A stretch of DNA of 64,000 nucleotides from Litoditis marina (lineage: Eukaryota; Nematoda; Chromadorea; Rhabditida; Rhabditidae). Location: contig OZ038437.1 of NCBI GenBank assembly GCA_964036275.1, positions 12,828,638-12,892,637 on the forward strand, in the 5' to 3' direction. Position 1 is the first letter of the stretch, and each line of letters begins with the position of its first letter. Positions 22,373-33,455 of this stretch are shown here, piece by piece. Made by a program: the position numbers and the translations under genes. The notes beneath the pieces are model-generated. The model made no database searches. It saw nothing but the letters and a program-made list of their open reading frames with translations, and had not been told where the DNA came from.

Positions 22373-24056
22373 AAACGTATTTTACCGTACATCGGGCGTA
22401 TTATTCGCCGATGAGGTGGCGCTAGTCGAAGGCGTGGACATACAGTTAGAACAGCGTACAAGTGTGGAGATGGAAGACCCGTGGATCACGGCGAGCCGTG
22501 AGAGAGAAGAGGTAAGAAATAGTTCGTATAAGAGTTTTTTATTTGTAGTAAAACTTTTGAGGTATTTATGAAAGAGTTTTTATTTGTAGTAAAACTTTTG
22601 AGGTATTTATGAAAGAGTTTTTATTTGTAGTGAAACTTTTGAGGTATTTATGAAAGAGTTTTTATTTGTAGTGAAACTTTTGAGGTATTTATGAAAGAGT
22701 TTTTATTTGTAGTGAAACTTTTGAGGTATTTATGAAAGAGTTTTTATTTGTAGTGAAACTTTTGAGGTATTTATGAAAGAGTTTTTATTTGTAGTGAAAC
22801 TTTTGAGGTATTTATGAAAGAGTTTTTATTTGTAGTGAAACTTTTGAGGTATTTATGAAAGAGTTTTTATTTGTAGTGAAACTTTTGAGGTATTTATGAA
22901 AGAGTTTTTATTTGTAGTAAAACTTTTGAGGTATTTATGAAAGAGTTTTTATTTGTAGTAAAACTTTTGAGGTATTTATGAAAGAGTTTTTATTTGTAGT
23001 AAAACTTTTGAGGTATTTATGAAAGAGTTTTTATTTGTAGTGAAACTTTTGAGGTATTTATGAAAGAGTTTTTATTTGTAGTGAAACTTTTGAGGTATTT
23101 ATGAAAGAGTTTTTATTTGTAGTGAAACTTTTGAGGTATTTATGAAAGAGTTTTTATTTGTAGTGAAACTTTTGAGGTATTTATGAAAGAGTTTTTATTT
23201 GTAGTGAAACTTTTGAGGTATTTATGAAAGAGTTTTTATTTGTAGTGAAACTTTTGAGGTATTTATGAAAGAGTTTTTATTTGTAGTGAAACTTTTGAGG
23301 TATTTATGAAAGAGTTTTTATTTGTAGTGAAACTTTTGAGGTATTTATGAAAGAGTTTTTATTTGTAGTAAAACTTTTGAGGTATTTATGAAAGAGTTTT
23401 TATTTGTAGTGAAACTTTTGAGGTATTTATGAAAGAGTTTTTATTTGTAGTGAAACTTTTGAGGTATTATGAAAGAGTTTTTATTTGTAGTGAAACTTTT
23501 GAGGTATTTATGAAAGAGTTTTTATTTGTAGTGAAACTTTTGAGGTATTTATGAAAGAGTTTTTATTTGTAGTGAAACTTTTGAGGTATTTATGAAAGAG
23601 TTTTTATTTGTAGTGAAACTTTTGAGGTATTTATGAAAGAGTTTTTATTTGTAGTAAAACTTTTGAGGTATTTATGAAAGAGTTTTTATTTGTAGTATAT
23701 ACAGAACCCTTTTTTCCTGAGAAACGAGATAGTATCAAGCTAATGTCTACTAGCAGTATAATTTAGACCTAGAATGCTTTACGTAGAACTGATTTATCTC
23801 TCTGACCATATAAAAAATGACCGAATATTAATGTTTCCTATCCGCGTATGTTGTAGTTCGAGCTTATTACTGTAGAAGTTTATTAGAGGATGGAACAATT
23901 TACTTTTGTAGCTTTTTCTATGTTTTTTTCACGAATTGATTACAGGGATGGCGGACGGAGGCCGAGGAGCGATGGGCGATATTTTGGGAGGCGGACTTGG
24001 TAGTGGTCGTGGAGGCCGAGTGGGAACAGGAGTATATTATGTATTATAACATGTAA
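22373..24056 (+). CDS. Small acidic-protein gene, two 3' exons visible
   Basis: Exon 22373-22511 follows ATTTCCAG and ends GAAGAG|GTAAG, phase 0. It encodes about 46 residues, including SGVLFADEVALVEGVDI. The next exon, 23946-24056, follows GATTACAG, continues in phase and ends in TAA. It encodes an acidic, Trp-rich C-terminus ending YIMYYNM. Both exons are GC-richer than their surroundings, and splice sites and phase agree, supporting a real gene. The intron (1434 bp) is mostly a 41-bp tandem array. No start-bearing exon was found upstream; the first visible exon needs two bases from a preceding one. No domain recognised. Confidence 0.5.
22523..23696. repeat. 41-bp tandem array, about 28 copies, in an intron
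   Basis: The unit begins GAGTTTTTATTTGTAGTGAA and continues AACTTTTGAGGTATTTATGAAA-like to 41 bp. Copies differ mainly by G/A at one site (TAGTGAAAC versus TAGTAAAAC), with one single-base deletion near 23467. The array starts a few bases after the donor site of the 22373-22511 exon. Confidence 0.95.
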
Positions 24057-24590
24057 GAAAAAAATGTATATATCAACTGTGCATGTGTTTTTTTTCGGTG
24101 ACGTCTAGAAACAAGTAAAATATTGGCGTCATGGTATATATGAAACATATACCGTTATGAAACACGGAATGGTTTGAAAAATGTGTAGAGAAATTTGGAA
24201 AGTTGTAGAAAAGTGTGTAGAGAAGTTTGGAAAATTATAGAAAAGTAGGGACAGTTTTATCAACTGAGTCGCCGCGTGGTACCTCCTAGAAATAAGAGTA
24301 ATATCGACGTCGCTGGACTATCCAAGGGGGCGGAGTCTAGAGCGCGGCCAGACCCTATACACGATAGTCTGATAAAATAATTTGAAATGAGTGCCTCGAA
24401 GGGGAAACTTCAGAATTGAGGAGAAGGTTCAATTTCAATTTGATAAGAGGATACAGTGTTTCAACCAAATCATACATGCTTTCCAGTTATCCATCATTAT
24501 ATAAACACTTTTACGATTTCTTTCTTACTATACTTTTTCGAATATCATATAACAAACACATTGTTTAATCATTATTTTATTCAAATTATG
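24057..24590. other. Gap between convergent genes
   Basis: No coding signal. There is a weak direct duplication (GTGTAGAGAAATTTGGAAA and GTGTAGAGAAGTTTGGAAA near 24183-24235). Near 24555-24590, a minus-strand AATAAA sits at the right place to end the polymerase transcript. Confidence 0.5.
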
Positions 24591-24596
24591 TACATA

Positions 24597-26500
24597 TCAC
24601 AAAGTCTTGAAACCGTAGGGACGAGTAGCGTAGTTGTCCAGAACACGAACTTTCTTCATAACTGTTCGCAGGGTTTTCCGACGTTTCACGGTGTACACCT
24701 GTCCCATTTTCTTGACTATTCCTGCTTTCTCCGTGATAATGGGGTTTTCTTCGCCGTTCATGTAGTCCGTAACCATCTTCTTGATAATGGGGTTTTCTTC
24801 GCCGTTCATGTAGTCCGTAACCATCTTCTTGATAATGGGGTTTTCTTCGCCGTTCATGTATTCCGTAACCATCTTCTTGATAATGGGGTTTTCTTCGCCG
24901 TTCATGTAGTCAGTAACCATCTTCTTGATAATGGGGTTTTCTTCGCCGTTCATGTAGTCCGTAACCATCTTCTTGATAATGGGGTTTTCTTCGCCGTTCA
25001 TGTAGTCCGTAACCATCTTCTTGATAATGGGGTTTTCTTCGCCGTTCATGTAGTCCGTAACCATCTTCTTGATAATGGGGTTTTCTTCGCCGTTCATGTA
25101 GTCAGTAACCATCTTCTTGATAATGGGGTTTTCTTCGCCGTTCATGTAGTCCGTAACCATCTTCTTGATAATGGGGTTTTCTTCGCCGTTCATGTAGTCC
25201 GTAACCATCTTCTTGATAATGGGGTTTTCTTCGCCGTTCATGTAGTCCGTAACCATCTTCTTGATAATGGGGTTTTCTTCGCCGTTCATGTAGTCCGTAA
25301 CCATCTTCTTGATAATGGGGTTTTCTTCGCCGTTCATGTAGTCCGTAACCATCTTCTTGATAATGGGGTTTTCTTCGCCGTTCATGTAGTCCGTAACCAT
25401 CTTCTTGATAATGGGGTTTTCTTCGCCGTTCATGTAGTCCGTAACCATCTTCTTGATAATGGGGTTTTCTTCGCCGTTCATGTAGTCCGTAACCATCTTC
25501 TTGATAATGGGGTTTTCTTCGCCGTTCATGTAGTCCGTAACCATCTTCTTGATAATGGGGTTTTCTTCGCCGTTCATGTAGTCCGTAACCATCTTCTTGA
25601 TAATGGGGTTTTCTTCGCCGTTCATGTAGTCCGTAACCATCTTCTTGATAATGGGGTTTTCTTCGCCGTTCATGTAGTCCGTAACCATCTTCTTGATAAT
25701 GGGGTTTTCTTCGCCGTTCATGTAGTCCGTAACCATCTTCTTGATAATGGGGTTTTCTTCGCCGTTCATGTAGTCCGTAACCATCTTCTTGATAATGGGG
25801 TTTTCTTCGCCGTTCATGTAGTCCGTAACCATCTTCTTGATAATGGGGTTTTCTTCGCCGTTCATGTAGTCCGTAACCATCTTCTTGATAATGGGGTTTT
25901 CTTCGCCGTTCATGTAGTCCGTAACCATCTTCTTGATAATGGGGTTTTCTTCGCCGTTCATGTAGTCCGTAACCATCTTCTTGATAATGGGGTTTTCTTC
26001 GCCGTTCATGTAGTCCGTAACCATCTTCTTGATAATGGGGTTTTCTTCGCCGTTCATGTAGTCCGTAACCATCTTCTTGATAATGGGGTTTTCTTCGCCG
26101 TTCATGTAGTCAGTAACCATCTTCTTGATAATGGGGTTTTCTTCGCCGTTCATGTAGTCCGTAACCATCTTCTTGATAATGGGGTTTTCTTCGCCGTTCA
26201 TGTAGTCAGTAACCATCTTCTTCATAGCTTCAAAATTGACGAGTTTGCTGTTTCCATCGGTCAATGTGATTCCACGCGACTTCACTATCTCTTTCACTTC
26301 ACCGGTAGAAATGTTCCGTAGCTTGTAGGAGTAGACTTTGGGTCCAGGGCTCACGAACTCGATGATTTTATAGCCTTCTGGAACCTCAGAAGACCATTTT
26401 CCAAGGAATTCACCAGCCAGATCTGCTAGTTTATCCTCACCGTTCTCGATAATGTAGATTCCACTATCTGTATCACTGTAGCATGCCAGAGGCGGTATGC
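24597..26500 (-). pseudogene. Protein-primed family-B DNA polymerase C-terminal part (Maverick/Polinton-like) with in-frame repeat expansion
   Basis: Minus-strand frame. Near 26484-26463 it shows YSDTDS, matching polymerase motif C (YxDTDS, two catalytic Asp). An EFVSPGPKVYSYKL segment follows near 26360-26315; Polinton and plasmid-type PolB enzymes have a comparable G-x-K-x-Y-x-Y stretch after motif C. The frame then enters 31 copies of a 16-residue unit (24735-26222). It ends with a VYTVKRR...DNYATRPYGF tail of the kind that closes PolB proteins. Exonuclease, palm A/B motifs and any integrase or capsid genes are missing; the 5' end stops at a GC-rich inverted repeat near 26500. A poly(A)-like signal follows the stop. 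The frame is intact over about 1.9 kb despite truncation. Confidence 0.75.
24735..26222 (-). repeat. 48-bp in-frame tandem array, 31 copies (16 aa each)
   Basis: Each unit encodes MVTDYMNGEENPIIKK. By residue count, 585 minus 44 and 45 flanking residues leaves 496, exactly 31 units. Variation is minimal: a few copies with GTAGTCAGT or GTATTCCGT instead of GTAGTCCGT (one D to E change). The final unit grades into the ancestral TEKAGIVKK continuation, suggesting expansion from a single native segment. Near identity implies recent expansion or homogenisation. Confidence 0.97.
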
Positions 26501-26640
26501 ATGAACATCCCTAGCCGGGATGTAACCCTAGCCCGTCCCGGGTTGGGATAATTGGTATGCAAAGGCATCCCGGCCGGGTTGGGTTAGATCCCGGCGGGAT
26601 GAGGTCGGGATGGGCTGTTTTCATGTAAACACTGCATTTT
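26493..26640. repeat. GC-rich inverted-repeat block (CATCCCGGCGGGATG family)
   Basis: Repeated CATCCC, GCCGGGATG and CCCGGGTTGGG words, including GGCATCCCGGCCGGGTTGGG and ATCCCGGCGGGATGAGG. The same ATCCCGGCGGGAT core sits at the centre of the palindrome at 33170-33337. It truncates the polymerase frame. Confidence 0.6.
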
Positions 26641-26649
26641 TGTTAGCCC

Positions 26650-28760
26650 ATGGTGATTGACTCAACACGAAAACTACTTTTTTTCCGGTTGGATGTCCGA
26701 AATATCTCAATTGTCAGATACCATACTGCGTCTCCTCAAACACACACTATTTCTTTGTATATGAGAAATATAATGAGAACACTCGTCAAGATAGCTCTAC
26801 AATCATCATGAGACTCTCCTGCTTGTGTGTTGATTTCCTCAGAGAAACAGTGAGAGAGAGAAAAGAGAGAGAAAGAAGTTGAGCGGAGCCTTGCAAAAAG
26901 AAAGCTCAAAACAATTCCCTGAAATCAGAAAAATCAAGTATCACTGAACTGAGCTGAGGTTATTATTGGCCTCGGACATTTTCACTGAGTATTAGTTTGA
27001 GTCACTGAAAATTGTACGTTGACTGAAAATTTATTCCGGAACACAAAACTAACCTTTTTTCAATTATGCGGTGTCTAACCCTTTTCGGGATTATTTAATT
27101 TCTTTCTAAAAAAACTCCATAATCCCAACTCAACTCCAACATAACTATACCAAGCGCCATCGAAAAGTTGTGAGTTGTTTATGAATGAAAAAAGCTTTTC
27201 CCGAGTGGTTCCTTTCGAATTACTCAGGTTATAGAATAACCATGACGTTTTTGACTCTTTCGAATGTCAATTTGTTCTATATTCATCGCAAGAATTGTGG
27301 ATAAAATGACGAAGTTTCAGTTTTTCAAAATGACTTCAACTTCAAGACAAAAAAGATGTGCTTAAAAATTCACAATCTCACTGTAATGGGCGATTATTGC
27401 GTGGAACAGCCTTCACCAATGTATGGAACTTTTCCGAGAACGTTTGTAGATCAAAAAGTGCCAAACAGCGAGTATTGTGAATTACAACAGAGAAACTGGA
27501 TATGAACCTACAAACAAAGCAAATCCCGCTAACATCTACCGTTTTCCTGACCCTGAACAAGCAAAACATTTGAAACTTCCGTTTTATAACTGTATGTTTT
27601 TCGTGAAAGAGTTCATCCTCTATGTTCTAATCCCAATATTTACTATTATAATATATTTAACTTTTTGCTTTCTCTCCTTCGAATTACCATAAATCTAAAT
27701 ACCAAGTTTTCTTTATAACCAATTTTCAATCATATTATTTTAATTCGATGACGACCATAAAGTTTTCTTGTGAATGGTTCATGCATGAGAAAACCTTTTA
27801 CTAAGTGGTTTCTTTGTTTTATTACTATAATTCTATAATAACCATGAAGTTTTACGAAACAGTCGTATGTCAACTCTCGTCAGCCAATAGCATCACCAGG
27901 GTATCTCATTACCCATAGTTGTGCCTCAAATGAATCACCGCTCACTAACTGAATAATTATAGGATCGCAAGATTTGTATCGTTACATCGTTACCGATGGT
28001 ATCATTAGTGAAGGGCGGAGTTTTTATGGTCAATAGCAGGTACACTCACCTATAGGATCTATTCATTAGACTACTTTTCTGTTTTCCGTCCTACCTATCT
28101 TGCCTGTCCAAATATATTTTGCTTTTTTCTATCTCTTCCTCTCCTTTCCCTACCTCAGAGGAACCCTCAGAGTAAGGTATCGTGATTCAAAGAAACTACG
28201 TCTGGGGTAGGGGCAAAACGTACCTCTCTTTCTATCGCTGTTTTTGTCCTTCTCCTTAGTTCAAGTGTTAGATCTGTTAGAGTTAGCGGTGTTAGATCAT
28301 CCCCACCTTCATACCTTTGTATAGTCTTGTGCATTGCTCCTAAGACTCTTACAGTAGAAATACGAAACTTTCGGTGCGTATTAAATACGTTATACAATTT
28401 GGATACGTAATGGGTCTTGGTTGTCTATTGCAAATAATGCTTCAAGACAATCTCGCCAGAAGTTGCGTAAACAAGCAGTTATTGAGAAGCCCGGAAAAAC
28501 TACTGTAGCAGTCTAAGTAGGAATGAAAAAGACTAGAGATGGAGACTAGAGATGGAGCAAATGATACCCAAATGTTTCAGTTCTCTTTCATAATCGGAGA
28601 CTGGTGGTTGGACATACATTCCGGCCGAAAATGGGTTCAGGGAAATAAATTTTCAAGAGGTGAGCAACGCACTACAGTTTTGAAACGTACGGTAACCTTA
28701 TTCCGGCAAAATCCAAATCTAAGTCGAGACAACTTGTTCAATGGATAAATAACTCACTTC
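26650..28760. mobile_element. Foldback transposon, copy C (right half only)
   Basis: It begins inside the central loop (ACTTTTTTTCCGGTTGGATG, as at 1552-1570) and then follows the right arms of copies A and B to about 28760. The left arm is absent, so this copy has lost half its palindrome. The flank to 29110 matches the flank of copy B. Confidence 0.8.
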
Positions 28761-29110
28761 ACTACCACTTTCGAAATCAAATCCAACAACTGGTATTTTG
28801 AATAATGAAACTAATAAAAGTAAAAATAGATGGGATTTTCTTAGTCATTTTTTCGGTCTGAACTTTTCTCGATTCCTGAGTGCAGAATGTTTTTTGTATC
28901 AAACCAAGCTCTTTCTGCAACAGCACAGCACTATTCAGATGCTTGCCCCGAAAAAAGTTGATCTCAATCTTCTCCGAAAAATGAAATAATTGAGGTTAGG
29001 CTCTCACATGAAACATTCAAATACACCATCTCGGATCAGTTTTTGGGGAGTAAATACTGACAAGTTTTACTGTATTTTTCAGGCGTGTAACGTGAAACAT
29101 GTGACGATTA
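28761..29110. repeat. Right-flank repeat shared with 20046-20400
   Basis: Near-identical to the sequence beside copy B, ending GTGAAACATGTGACGATTA. The ORF at 28798-28989 lies inside this repeat and has a partial counterpart there, so it is not supported as a gene. Confidence 0.7.
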
Positions 29111-29164
29111 AATAATTTCCGAAGCGAAAAACGAACGTCGGTAGACGCGGTATCTAGCGTTTTT

Positions 29165-29457
29165 AGCTAGATCGCTCTTCCTGAACTCTTAAAAAAATAC
29201 ACAGAAAGAAATAGTCAAGTTCAGAAACTCATCTTCACGTTCTAACGATGGCCCCGAAGACCAAAAAAGTGGATTCCGAGTGGCAAGCGGAGAGACCGGA
29301 GGTTCTATTCTCGCGAAAAGGGATTTTGGAGGGAAGACGCCGATCGACATCTCCCAGACGGAACATAAGCAATGCGCAGACTACACAATCGCGGACCTAC
29401 TTAACGAGGTTGGTTTTTCCTATTTTCATTGACAATAACTCCGTAAGTTTCTATTGA
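29165..29457 (+). other. Repeat-associated short ORF (69 aa)
   Basis: The ATG at 29248 opens MAPKTKKVDSEWQ and continues as a basic, Ser/Arg-rich frame with a possible donor (ACGAG|GTTGG) at about 29409. The start region is duplicated in inverted orientation at 14094-14205, so this is probably part of a repeat family rather than a unique gene. Confidence 0.3.
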
Positions 29458-29764
29458 ACCTGAACATTTTTCATTATCACCAACTAGCATGTACTCTGAA
29501 GTGAAAAACCAAGTTGTTTGCGGAACCGAATTAGCCACTAGTTGAGTGAAATCAGAGCTTGGTGCAGAACTTGGCCGGCGGGTTACGGTAGTTCTTCAAT
29601 AGGGCCAGGATCGGCTGCTACCCCGCTAAAAAATAGCTAGTACGTTCAATTATAACAAATAGTTCTTGTTTGTTTCATTATTGATATCATAAACCACAAA
29701 AACGATCAAATTCACATATTTATTCAAAACATAATTATACTCGAGTCTTTCAGATATGTTTCAT
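29458..29764. other. Intergenic, nothing recognised
   Basis: AT-rich sequence with a short GC-richer patch near 29565-29625. No coding or repeat signal beyond that. Confidence 0.4.
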
Positions 29765-29882
29765 AATCAAAAGCTGGTGGTTGGACATACATTTCAACCG
29801 GAAATCCGTTCAGATAAACAAATTCCATTTCAGAGGTGAGCTACGCACTACGATTTTAAACGTACGGTAACATTGTTTCACC
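29765..29882 (+). repeat. Detached foldback-arm end
   Basis: Diverged match to 3395-3502 (TGGTGGTTGGACATACATT, then GAGGTGAGCTACGCACTACG and ACGTACGGTAAC). As at 3528, the arm end is directly followed by retroelement coding sequence. Confidence 0.7.
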
Positions 29883-29931
29883 CATTCCAAAAACTCATTT
29901 ATCTAGAAACAAGATCATTTGTTTTACATAC

Positions 29932-30290
29932 ATGGAGAGAGCGGCGGAAGACCAATACAACCTTTCAAACATATTCAGACGGTTTTTACGCACATGCAAC
30001 CTCTCCATTTACGGCAATTACGTGGGTTGTTCGCTTCCTTGGAACAGCACAGATTATGTGAAGAAATACATTGCTACAGAAAAAACCCATATCTGGGGTC
30101 TGGACTATGTCGGGTCGGTGGAGTATTTGGTTCGTTGGAAGAGTGCATCTCAGCCTATGTCGACGAAGTACAAAACGACAGGGACACCTACTTGCCCTTC
30201 CTCGTCTTCGCAATCAACACCTTGCCATCAGCTCCCACCGGTCCTATGCGCGTAACGAGAGCCCCGCAGAGATACTATCTCTGAATATTC
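29932..30290 (+). pseudogene. Mosaic of retroelement ORF A and a gypsy integrase fragment
   Basis: 29932-30140 encodes a diverged copy of the middle of ORF A (compare AAEDQYNLSNIFRR with the 6775-7368 product). From about 30140, in another frame, the sequence reads as an integrase-core piece (ISAYVDEVQNDRDTYLPF then AINTLPSAPTG) typical of a different gypsy lineage. It is a composite of two elements with frame breaks. Confidence 0.65.
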
Positions 30291-30855
30291 GTTTCATATT
30301 TGGCAAGACAACGCATATATAGGACGCAAGTTTAACCTTTTGCACTAACCATTCGTAACTCAGTATAGTGTATTTCGGTCGTAACTCACAATTTTTTTTC
30401 AAGTTTCCTTTTGCACAGTTAAATTGCCAGACACTAACCATTTTTTTATTGTATAAAATCAGATACTTACCGTTTCATTCCTCGGATTAGATAGAATCAG
30501 ATACTAACCGTTCGTAAATCTTTCCTAGTTGTGCCTAGAATTTTTGTTATCGATCAATCGCAAACCTTGACAGACAAGTCTTATCTTCATATTGTTTTTC
30601 GTTGTTTCTCGTTACAAAGCCCTCGTTCACTTTTGTTTTTTTTGATGTTGGTCATTCTCGTGACTATAGATGAGCGGGGACGCTCAACTAAAGAGGACCG
30701 TCGCCGCTCAGTTTGGTTCTAGAGACGAGCATCGCGCTCATTCCTGTTGAAAACCCACTCGCCCTTCGAATGAATTGATTTATCTGTGTCCTGTTATCAC
30801 TACAACTAAACTAAATCCGCTATGAGGACGTGCCAATGAGGCACGTTCCTTAATG
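30291..30855. other. Decayed intergenic or retroelement DNA
   Basis: Loose repetition of ACTAACCGTTCGTAA-like words at 30345-30515. No coding signal was found. Confidence 0.4.
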
Positions 30856-30938
30856 GAACGGCATACAATTCAGAAGAAAATGCGTTCACGAAAATGACAC
30901 TTCTCTATCTCATGCATGGTGTTGCAAAACCGTCTTTT
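30855..30938 (+). pseudogene. Integrase fragment of the 3.5-kb-type element
   Basis: GCATACAATTCAGAAGAAAA and the following bases, through CTCATGCATGGTG, match pol at about 6195-6262 (AYNSAENA...LMHG). About 80 bp only, joined directly to LTR-like sequence. Confidence 0.7.
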
Positions 30939-30944
30939 GAAGAG

Positions 30945-31145
30945 GTAATAAAATCATTGTACGAGGTTTTATATGAAACATATAAAATAAGGTGTCGGTA
31001 AGTCGTCCCGGTGTCCCGTCTCTTCTTCTGTCTGTCCCGTCGTTTTATGTGAATCTTCTGTCCCTGAGTTTGTCTCGGTTACGCGGCCGTTGCCTTTCTG
31101 GTTCGGGCAAAGGCATGCCTGATGGAAGTTGTGATACGTGTTGTT
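30945..31145 (-). repeat. LTR-like fragment, inverted relative to 10998-11200
   Basis: The reverse complement matches 11025-11205 through the GC-rich core. It lies downstream, in minus-strand sense, of the ORF B copy at 31205-31725, the position expected of a 3' LTR. Confidence 0.6.
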
Positions 31146-31204
31146 TAAAAGGAGCGAGAGAGAATAAATATTACATAATTACACAATTATCTTGACTATA
31201 TCAG

Positions 31205-31725
31205 GCTTGGGCACGTATGGTTCCGTTGGGAAGATTAGGCTTTTTGAAGAAGAGGCTAAAGTCTAGGCAATCATCAGAGAGGGGTGTGTTCAATGATGTG
31301 GTGGTGTATGCCACCAGGCTCACTTTACTTCTCTCAAGTACTAGACAAGACCACTGTGGTCTTTAAAAGCTAAGATGTGAGTGGTGAGAGAGCCGAAGTT
31401 GTCGAATAGATATTTCGCGAGAAAGGGGGTATCATTGTATTGTTCCCTTTCGATAGGATTCTTGAAGTATTTGTCTGGAATCTCATAGCTCTTAAGAGAG
31501 GAGAAATCTCCAGATTATCTTCTTGTTTCCCTTGGTGAAAGGGGACTACACATTGAAAGCTAGAGGGACTAGAGCGTATGTGGTTGGTGGGTGGGCCTGA
31601 GTAGGAGACATGATCTGACGCAATTGGGAATTTGAGCTGGGGTCCCTTTGTGAATGAGATTTTTAGCGTTACAAAGATGAAATCGATTGTTTCAATCTCG
31701 ATTTCCTTGATCTCGCCGGGACCTC
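31205..31725 (-). pseudogene. Accessory ORF B copy, frame-broken
   Basis: The reverse complement matches 7910-8428 along its length, from GAAATCGAGATTGAAAC to CCATACGTGCCCAAGCCTGA. Frame-disrupting changes (for example near 31270 and 31470) prevent translation. This second copy shows ORF B is a regular part of the element. Confidence 0.75.
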
Positions 31726-31759
31726 CATGTGATCTTTGCGGCGTGAGCCAGGAAAGACT

Positions 31760-31820
31760 TTTGGTAACTATTTTGATGCCTGATGGGAGTTGTGATACCT
31801 AAATAAGGGATCATGACACT
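31760..31820 (-). repeat. LTR-edge fragment
   Basis: The reverse complement of 31768-31812 matches 10998-11042 (GATCCCTTATTTAGGTATCA). It is followed on the minus strand by sequence shared with 11375-11412, near where a primer-binding site would be expected. Confidence 0.5.
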
Positions 31821-31874
31821 GCCAAATTTTGTGATCCATCGGAGCATATGTCCGATAACGGGTCTTCGATTATG

Positions 31875-32165
31875 AGTAGTGTATGTACCCCAAAAATGAG
31901 ATGTCCCCCAGGAGTGAGGTTTCGAATATATCAATCAAAAAAAATCAATATTTTTTTTCAAAAAATAAAAAAAAGAGATTTCACCCAGGAATGGATCAAT
32001 TAATCGAAAAAAAAACCTTATTAATGAGATGTCACTCAGGAATCAATATTTTTTTTTTCAAAAAATATATTAATGAGATGTCACCTAGGAATAAGGTTCC
32101 AAATCAATCAATCGAGAAAAAAACCTAGCAATGTCACCCAGGAATGAATCAATTTTTTTAAAAAA
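31875..32165 (+). repeat. Degenerate tandem repeat (GAGATGTCACCCAGGAAT words)
   Basis: Five or so copies of GAGATGTCACCCAGGAAT followed by AATCAAT and A/T homopolymer runs. Unit length is irregular at 50-70 bp. Confidence 0.75.
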
Positions 32166-33169
32166 AAATCAGAAAATACATTTTTCATCCGAAACAAATT
32201 AAAAAACCACAACTACAGCTGATTTATCAACAACATTTGTTAAATGCACTCAATTATCACGTGATGTGAACCATAACATAGATTAAATGTATGAAAAGTT
32301 ACAGAACTGGCGTTATATACTTGAATATTAGCATCATCAACAACTTATTTTCTCATATGAAGTGTTTTGTGTCGTGTGCTACATGAAGCAGATTGTAGCA
32401 CCCTCACCACCATGGTGGTACATGGCAACATATATAATCTTAAAAAAAAAAATATACATTATACGTGCCTATAAATGTAACTAAAATAACTAAACATTAT
32501 TCTAAGGACCGGTCGTTTGATACATAAAATATTAGGAGTCGGGAATCGTGTGGTCAATTAACATAATCATTATGTAAATGGTGTCTTTGAACGGAAAGAC
32601 CAATAATTTATACAAAGTTATACATACAATATAAATTGTTTACACTTCAATAGGATGTTACGAGTCGTCACGAACATGAAAATTATCTAAAACAAGTGCT
32701 GGAGGTTCTTCCCGTGTGTCAAAGATCTGTTATGTGGTGCGTAAAAGCATAAACCTAGTGTGAGATCCTACATTGTAACTATTATGGAAGATATCTGAAT
32801 CTGAAATAAGTGGATAATGTATTTTCATTCATTTATGTAAATAGGAAGAATGTGGAACTCGATCATCAGAGAAAAGGAGAATACGAGATGAACAAAAACA
32901 GAACCAAATTTCTTGATTGACGAGTTTTAAATCCAACTCGAAGTTTTGACTCGAGTCATTTTAAATTATGTTAGAAATTCAGAGCTCATGCCAATGATCT
33001 ACTAAAATACATGGAAATGGAAAAATAAACCCTGCCTTTGTTTGAAACAATCTTTAAAGTAAGCGAGTGACTCGCTTAAACTATGAATAAACCAAATAGT
33101 AATATCTGAGTTTCAACGCGTGAACTTTCATATGAATGTATGCGGCTTTCTGATAAAGAAAGGACCAGT
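32166..33169. other. Intergenic, nothing recognised
   Basis: AT-rich sequence with no ORF of note, no tandem repeat and no clear inverted repeat. Confidence 0.5.
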
Positions 33170-33337
33170 GTACGTATGCTAGAAGATCCCAGCACCTTCA
33201 TCCCAACCTGCGTCTCTCGCTCTTCCTCACTATTTCTCTTCTCTTACATCCCGGCGGGATGTAAGGGCAGAGAAATAGCGTGTGTTTGAGGAGACGCAGA
33301 ATCGGATGAATGTGTCGGGATCTTGTAGCATACGTAC
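33170..33337. repeat. 168-bp palindromic MITE-like element
   Basis: The ends GTACGTATGCTAGAAGATCCC and its inverted partner (GGGATCTTGTAGCATACGTAC) are nearly perfect. The centre is ACATCCCGGCGGGATGT (33246-33262). The core word recurs at 26580-26595. Confidence 0.8.
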
Positions 33338-33455
33338 TCAGGGTATGGAATGAGAGAAGAATAGGAGAACACTAGATAGCGAAAATAAAATCATCAAATA
33401 TTTAATTTTCATCGAGTCACGTGTAAAATAATGTTTCTTATAAGAAAAAGACGGC

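Noticed and set aside
24735..26222. CRISPR-like array
   Set aside because: Units are contiguous identical tandem repeats with no spacers; likewise for 22523-23696 and 41593-47937.
24456..26321. 621-codon plus-strand ORF with a repeated LDNGVFFAVHVVRNHL unit
   Set aside because: It is the antisense reading of the 48-bp polymerase array. Its start and end regions have no protein-like features, while the minus frame has recognisable polymerase motifs on both sides.
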